The translations under genes were made by a program, and so were the position numbers. A model generated the notes under the pieces. That model was not told the DNA's origin. It worked only from the letters and a program-made list of their open reading frames with translations, and made no database searches. 21,806 bases of DNA from Lenisia limosa (lineage: Eukaryota > Breviatea): positions 1 through 21,806 of the forward strand of contig LPNZ01011398.1 in assembly GCA_001655205.1 (NCBI GenBank). The letters are read 5' to 3'. This document shows, one piece after another, positions 16,736 to 21,806 of the stretch; position 1 is the first letter of the stretch, and every line of letters begins with the position of its first letter.

Positions 16736-17880
16736 TGCCCAAAAGTTCGGCCAAAATTCCAATTGTAAAAATGTGAAGCTACTCTGATAAAGGAATATTC
16801 AAGGACTGGTTGAGATGAGAAGCTCTGAGTGTCTTCTTTTGAATCACCTTTTCTGTCTATTTAAAATGTTTATGATCATCCCAAGTGCCCATATACGAGA
16901 GGCTTTTGTGAAGCGAGTTGTTTTCTTCCTGCCTTTCCAATGACTACTTATCCTGTTTGATCTGAATTGTGCTTTTCACGAGAGTTGTCGGGTAAAAAAA
17001 CAGCTGCCTATTTCAACATCCGTCAATTTCCTTGGATCCCCATTTACGAAATTCCATGAAAATATTTTGTTATTTATATGAATATATGATATGTACATAC
17101 AGAAGTCCAAATAACCAAATATGATCCCACAAGTATGCTTACGTAACTACTTACGGTACTCTTAACATAAAGTTTGCAGCGACTTACCAGAATAAATGTC
17201 TTCCCCAAGAGTAACATTGTGAGTCCATCTATCCTTAGCATCAGTTAAGGCCATGACCTGTGTTATCAACTATTGTTGTTCTTACTTCTTTTGAGAGGTA
17301 ATTCCTCAAGAGCTGCTCATGTTTGAGGGCATTACTCACTCGTGATGAAATGTAGCATGCAAGCTCTTCTTCTTGCCTGGAATATTATTGAAAATTCCCT
17401 ACGAGAGAAACTCTTTGACAAATTCTTGAGGTAATAAGCCACTGTCCCATTTACATCCTCTAATTGTCACATTTTCCAAAATAAACAAAATTTGAAACTG
17501 AGATATCTCATTATCAACCAAGATACAAACATCAGACTTCTTTTCAATCTGGCCAGACAAATTGCTTTGATGAATAAAGAGTGTTGGATATCCAGTGAAA
17601 CACATATTCCTTAAGTGAAAAGAATATGGTTTGTTGCATAATACTACAGATGGGGTTGCAATATTTGCAATCAAGGTCTAAATATGAATGAAAAAGAACA
17701 TACAGGCTCCAGTCCACATATAGGAGGGGGGGATGGAACAACTGAGCTTGTGCAGTTGATAACTCTTGGATCACTTGGTGGGTAACTGAAGACAACCTGT
17801 TTTCCACTAGACCTCTTCACTACCAACGCAATGCAAGATACTGCCCGGCTTAAACTCATTGTTATGTGTATCTTCTGCAA
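16736..17880 (-). CDS. NPRL3: NPRL3 (GATOR1 subunit), N-terminal exon block
   Basis: NPRL3 joins NPRL2 and DEPDC5 in GATOR1, which turns off Rag GTPases at the lysosome when amino acids are low. Exon 1 (17880-17704) begins with ATG at 17880; a second ATG lies seven codons on. It reads SCIALVVKRSSGKQVVFSYP, the family's opening 'VILVSSGSRG.KLLFRYP' longin strand. Exon 2 (17677-17403) has NIATPSVVLCNKPYSFHLRN and CFTGYPTLFIHQ ('ILATKSEMCGQKFEL.ID..RFVGHPTLL') then FQILFILENV ('FNVVFALR'). Exon 3 (17376-17286) has CYISSRVSNALKHEQLLRNY ('LSRRIA..LQHEE.RCQYL'). Exons 4 (17257-17188), 5 (16852-16807) and 6 (16783 to about 16736, with HFYNWNFG near 'HINSWLEVSF') follow. Introns 1-3 and 5 are 26, 26, 28 and 23 nt; intron 4 is 335 nt. 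Phases agree throughout. Confidence 0.88.
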
Positions 17881-19514
17881 TTATGCTGCAAACACTACGG
17901 ATTGGTCAAAAAAAAAAATCATGATTTACTCAAATAATTTATGGCAAAAGCATACATCATGATTTAATCAGGGGGACAAAAGGGGGATGCAATAATATTG
18001 ATTTTAAACAAGAGAAACATGGGGTGTAGAGTAGAGATCCTGGGGGAGCAATTTGTTTTTTCTTGAATTAGTCTACGGGCAAGAAGGGGCAAAAGGTAAC
18101 GGTAGTCTACTCAACAGCAAGGCAGGAAAATACCAAATTGATGGACTTTTAGATGAGAATTTTTAAGAACCCAAGGTTGAAGACACTTAAGTGAGCAGTT
18201 TCATCAGTGGATATGAATCTTCAGACAAAAATAAATTTTAAAAGCCACATTAAGTCCATCAACAGTAGGTTTCTCATTCAGGAGAGGTCATTTCCATGGG
18301 TTTTGCGTTTCAATGGTCTCCCTTCTCCTAACTTCATTATCTTTAAGAGACAATAATATTTATTAACCAGAGTACATCCTTTTCCAGACTAAATACTGAG
18401 ATACTCTGAAGAAAAAGAAAAAGAAGAAATCTGACCTGAAAAAAAAAAGGAGTCATAAGAGGTCACACTGGGTATCGAACCCCCCAGTATTGGTTCAAAC
18501 CATGCTTATTGGCGTCAGTCAAATCCGAATAATGTCCCCCAGGATCTCTCTACTAACCATGAAGAGAAATACACATTAAAAATCTTGGGAAACAAATACA
18601 TACATAGGGATACCATCAACAAATTACCTTTTTTCTAGCCGAGTCTCTATTGAAACTAGGATCATAGAGATCCAGCGGTTGACTACGCAAAGAAACATCC
18701 AACCTAGGAGGTGTAAAGAATGGGGGGTCGGGTCCCCATTTTATGAAGAAATTATTGTTCACGAAGTCCACGTCATCAAATCAGAATTATTCCATTTTCA
18801 AAAAGAAATGTTTAAAAACGTGGAAGTGTCATTATTGTTGTTATGAAGAGAAACAGGAGAGAGAAACAGGAGAAAATCAACAAGTAAATATACAGGAAGA
18901 GAATGGGAATGTGATGATTTTTATTACAGAAATTTCATCCAAAAATGAATTACTGGTTGAATAGCCCATATGATGCAAACAGGGGTGAAACCGGGAGTGT
19001 AGCAGGGGTGACATCCGCGGGAAAAAAAGAGGAGGAATAGGAAGTTCTACAATGAAAGGCTTGTCAAACAAAAATAGAAAACAACTATAAACACAACTTT
19101 TCCCAGCCACAATGGACTGTCAGTGTTGAATTCAAAATTCAGTGAAATAATGGAGAAATGCCTCTCCGCTGCCCATTCAAGGGGTTTCTGGAAATTTCTC
19201 GATTTTTATTTTTACCTTTCCGCGGCCAACGTATATTCTCAGGAAAATGGCTCATATTTTTGACCTCTCCGTGGCCCATTCCTTTCCCCTTAGTTTCCCT
19301 CTCCCCTTACCTTTCCTCCAATCCTATAATATCTCCAAAAGCAATACCTGTGGTAATTTGTGGATTTGTTAATTAATAGTCAGCAACTGGATAGGGTGGC
19401 AACCTTACATTGATAGACAATATTGTCACATATGCAGCATGTGAGATCGATCCTTCACATATTTACTTCGCTAATAAGACTTTTGGACCAAGATAGAACG
19501 TGAAAGGGGAGCAG
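17881..19514. other. AT-rich interval, no supported gene
   Basis: This is upstream of NPRL3 and may hold its promoter, but no motif is clear. On minus around 18440-18540 a phrase GGTTCGATACC resembles a pol III B box and is followed by a long T run. On plus near 18737-18845 a frame reads EEIIVHEVHVIKSELFHFQK, perhaps an exon, with no other support. Confidence 0.4.
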
Positions 19515-20305
19515 ATGAGTTCTCCGATTTCCTGCTCTACTGCCGCTAGAGACTGCTTCCCCGCCACCATTATTCTTGGAGGTAATGACATCATGAGTGA
19601 TGCTCAGAAGCGTGAAGCCCCCCAAGTAAAGCCACTGAACGTCCAGTTTTCTGCAAGTGGTGACCCATTCGCTGATTAGATCTCAAAGTAATTCCAAGAA
19701 AACCCAGACTCCATAGCACCAAACCTTGTTGAGCCAAGGGAGGAAGCCAAGAAGGCAGCACGCCAAAATAACTGCTATTTACTTGGTTGCAATGGGTCCC
19801 TCGTTCTTCTCCACAATGAGTTTGCTTCGGTATGTGGAGATTATATCCGAGCGGGGTGGACATGGCCCCCACAAGCCAGGTGTCGTCGTGCNNNNNNNNN
19901 NNNNNNNNNNNNNCTCATGATTCTGCAATTAAGAGGATCCAAGAAGACGTCGGTCAAGGAAATCATTTCTTAGAAGGCGCCATTTCTATGGCTATTTTAC
20001 TTGCACAAGAATCCACCGACACTCTCAAGAAGCTCACAGGTGCTGCCTCGATCCTCACTGCCTCAAATTCCCCTAAAACCTCTCAACAGTTGGCAAAGAC
20101 AGTCTGTGAAATTGTGACGAAGGTGCTTGACGTTGGACCTATCACCGAAGGAGTACCGCAAATCGCAGTTGTACCAATGGCACCTGGTGAGCAGATTGTT
20201 ACAATCAAGGAGGATGAGGTTGTTGCAAAATTGGAGGACCTTAAGCAAGAAAAGATTCGAAAACAACGATTTGCCACAACTTTTGGAGGTCTTGGTGGTC
20301 CATAG
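19515..20305 (+). pseudogene. Unrecognised gene with two in-frame stops
   Basis: ATG at 19515 opens MSSPISCSTAARDCFPATII, then SDAQKREAPQVKPLNVQFS to a TAG at 19677 and a TAA at 19689. The same frame goes on as FQENPDSIAPNLVEPREEAK then NNCYLLGCNGSLVLLHNEFA up to the gap at 19892-19913. After the gap 130 codons are open: FLEGAISMAILLAQESTDTL, SPKTSQQLAKTVCEIVTKVL, GEQIVTIKEDEVVAKLEDLK and a Gly-rich end FATTFGGLGGP before TAG. Codons are biased to C/T and G+C is raised. It reads as a soluble helical protein. The two stops three codons apart suggest a pseudogene, but a small unseen intron or assembly error is possible. Family unknown. Confidence 0.5.
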
Positions 20306-20411
20306 GTTAGCTTCAATGGTTTCAGATTCAGTGTCTGCATTTTCTGTTCGTTCTTAGAAAGACAAATACTTTCATTATTCTTTTCACTTAGATGTTTTGT
20401 TTCACACTATT

Positions 20412-20417
20412 AATAAA
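20412..20417 (+). terminator. Poly(A) signal AATAAA
   Basis: AATAAA lies 107 bases after the TAG of the gene at 19515-20305, in AT-rich sequence, at a normal distance for a 3' untranslated region. It supports the plus strand for that gene. Confidence 0.5.
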
Positions 20418-20517
20418 TTGATAATTTTATATTCCTTTTTATTATGTTAAGGTACTCTTCAACAATCAAGAGGGAACCAAATTGTTAGCAGATGGAAGGA
20501 AGAGAAGACTCAATTAA

Positions 20518-20709
20518 GCCGCTGCCGCTGCTGTCGAGAAAGAGAATGAGAAGCAACCCGCTCAGAAGAAGCAGAAAAAGACAAAGAAGACACAGGGCGA
20601 AGAGAAAGGAAGGGCTGAAAAGAACAAAATTGAGAAAGAGAAAGCTGAAAAGAAGAAGAAAATTGAGAAAGAGAAAGCTGAAAAGGAAAAGAAAAGTGAG
20701 AAAGAATAA
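20518..20709 (+). CDS. Lysine/glutamate-rich C-terminal exon with 33-nt repeats
   Basis: A plus frame from 20518 to TAA at 20707 reads AAAAVEKENEKQPAQKKQKK then a charged coil built from an 11-residue unit KIEKEKAEKKK, repeated at 20626, 20659 and 20692 (33 nt apart). An in-frame TAA at 20515 precedes it. If real it starts at a splice acceptor (CAATTAAG). KEK-type tails are common in nuclear and nucleolar proteins. Two other frames are also open because the DNA is purine-rich, so confidence is limited. Confidence 0.4.
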   Translation, partial: AAAAAVEKENEKQPAQKKQKKTKKTQGEEKGRAEKNKIEKEKAEKKKKIEKEKAEKEKKSEKE

Positions 20710-20833
20710 GGGGGAAAATTGTTGTGAAAAAGAAGAAACCAACTGAGATGTTCTTTCATGTTTATTTAGGTTCCAAATATATCATATATTATTATCATTC
20801 ATTTAGTGTGGTTGTTTTCAGTATTTACATTTT

Positions 20834-20843
20834 NNNNNNNNNN
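20834..20843. other. 10-N scaffold gap
   Basis: Ten Ns of arbitrary length mark an unspanned join. The sequence after it is AT-rich with no supported gene. Confidence 0.95.
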
Positions 20844-21401
20844 AGCAAGAAATAAAGACTGAAAATGGGAATTTATAAAGGGTAAAATCGGGTTTAGTGT
20901 CGATAGCATATATTATATCAGATCACTTTCCAAAAGTGCCCCCTTACTCCCGAAGATGAACTCCGTGTCCGTCCAAAGTGTGTGCTAGCTTGAAAGATTT
21001 GCTGTCACATTGCTCTTTAACAGCAATCCTCGGTCCGCCACAGACATCGCGAACATGATTTGTTCTTCTGAAACAGTGAGAGTGATAAACAATATAACAT
21101 TAAATCATATTGAGTAAATTTAGCCCGTCAAACCGGTGTGGGAACAGTCGTTTTCTAGGATTGTAAGTATCATATCAATGGCTATTGACAAACTCAGGAA
21201 TTACTTTAAGTGAGTCTTATATGTATAGTCAAAGCTCCGGACATCATTCAAAATTCCCGGACACATCAAAACTCCCGGACAGCTTAAGTTTTCTATACAA
21301 AATCACCATAAACCACCCAGAAACCCCCTCATTTCCCTTCGGTTTTTGAAAGTAATCTCAATCTTAATCAAATAATGAAACCCCAATTTAACATATTATC
21401 G
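20844..21401. repeat. AT-rich interval with CCCGGACA short repeat
   Basis: No gene is supported here. At 21235-21283 the phrase CTCCGGACATC / CCCGGACACATC / CCCGGACAGC recurs about every 20 bases with AT-rich fill (TCAAAACT). This is a short degenerate tandem repeat. Confidence 0.5.
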
Positions 21402-21597
21402 NNNNNNNNNNNNNNNNNNNNNNNNNNNNNNNNNNNNNNNNNNNNNNNNNNNNNNNNNNNNNNNNNNNNNNNNNNNNNNNNNNNNNNNNNNNNNNNNNNN
21501 NNNNNNNNNNNNNNNNNNNNNNNNNNNNNNNNNNNNNNNNNNNNNNNNNNNNNNNNNNNNNNNNNNNNNNNNNNNNNNNNNNNNNNNNNNNNNNNNN
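21402..21597. other. Assembly gap (N)
   Basis: 196 Ns. The following 21598-21806 is AT-rich with no supported gene. Confidence 0.99.
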
Positions 21598-21806
21598 GCA
21601 TAGCCAAAGCAAAGAGGAACCCGGAACGAATTACTCCGAGGGGTACAAATTTTTGTTTCTTAACACTAAAAGAGGGTAAGATTCAGAAGACCAAATTCAC
21701 GGATTTTTGACATTTGCTCAAAATTGAAAAAAAAAAGTTAGGGAACGAGGTCCATTTCTCTATGTATCTGTCGAAGCATTTTTTCAAAAAACACTAGCAA
21801 TGGCCT

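Noticed and set aside
17678-17703. Reading through instead of splicing the first 26-nt NPRL3 intron
   Set aside because: 26 is not a multiple of three, so read-through would shift away from the NANIATPS/CNKPYSF family segment.
17544-17807. 87-residue minus ORF across NPRL3 exons 1 and 2
   Set aside because: It reads through the 26-nt intron in another frame; the NPRL3 frame shows family motifs on both sides.
18460-18530. tRNA gene suggested by GGTTCGATACCC on minus
   Set aside because: No matching acceptor stem, D arm or anticodon arm can be folded around it; only a B-box-like phrase remains.
20485-20759. Long Leu/Phe-rich minus ORF and Arg-rich plus ORF over the A/G-rich tract
   Set aside because: They are other-frame readings of purine-rich repeats. 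Only the KEKAEK frame has natural residue order and repeats in register.
21235-21283. CRISPR-like array of CCCGGACA units
   Set aside because: Only three short degenerate units with repeat-like spacers, in a eukaryotic context.

Overview
The window looks like nuclear DNA of an animal. It is AT-rich and gap-containing, has interspersed repeats and DNA-transposon remains, and its coding sequence is broken into small exons with GT...AG borders. There are no operons, Shine-Dalgarno sites or long bacterial-style ORFs. The clearest cellular gene is on the minus strand at about 12758-17880: NPRL3, a GATOR1 subunit of the amino-acid/mTORC1 pathway. Most of its introns that I could place are only 23-42 nt, several of them 26-30 nt, and the reading frame is kept across nearly every one. 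Introns this short are rare in animals. Dicyemid mesozoans are known for introns in the twenties of nucleotides, so a dicyemid or similarly reduced animal is my working guess, not a conclusion.

Layout from left to right. 81-165: a CGGTC-rich repeat that folds back on itself. 191-2098: a GC-rich island of decayed coding sequence, with the best reading on the minus strand and interrupted by in-frame stops and an assembly gap. 2100-6800: AT-rich DNA with one copy of an interspersed repeat (R2) and a few exon-like open stretches I cannot name. 6799-8136: two transposase remnants facing each other, a pogo/Tigger-type DDE domain on minus and the C-terminal end of a piggyBac-type transposase on plus. 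8430-12374: three copies of another repeat (R1), each touching a sequence gap, a 63-bp-arm foldback, and several minus-strand exons. These include a helical-repeat-like gene at 11483-12203 whose stop codon lies inside an R2 copy. 12758-17880: NPRL3, with a plus-strand multi-exon gene at 14629-15285 (possibly to 15790) lying inside its span. 17881-19514: no gene I can support. 19515-20305: an unrecognised plus-strand gene with a good start and 3' end but two in-frame stops. 20518-20709: a lysine/glutamate-rich repeat tail. The right end holds small repeats and a large gap.

The genes do not form an obvious pathway. The window is best read as one housekeeping locus with very small introns, set in DNA rich in mobile elements and decayed acquired sequences. 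Family assignments rest on motif recognition by eye. Splice sites are proposed from GT/AG borders plus frame continuity and have no transcript support.
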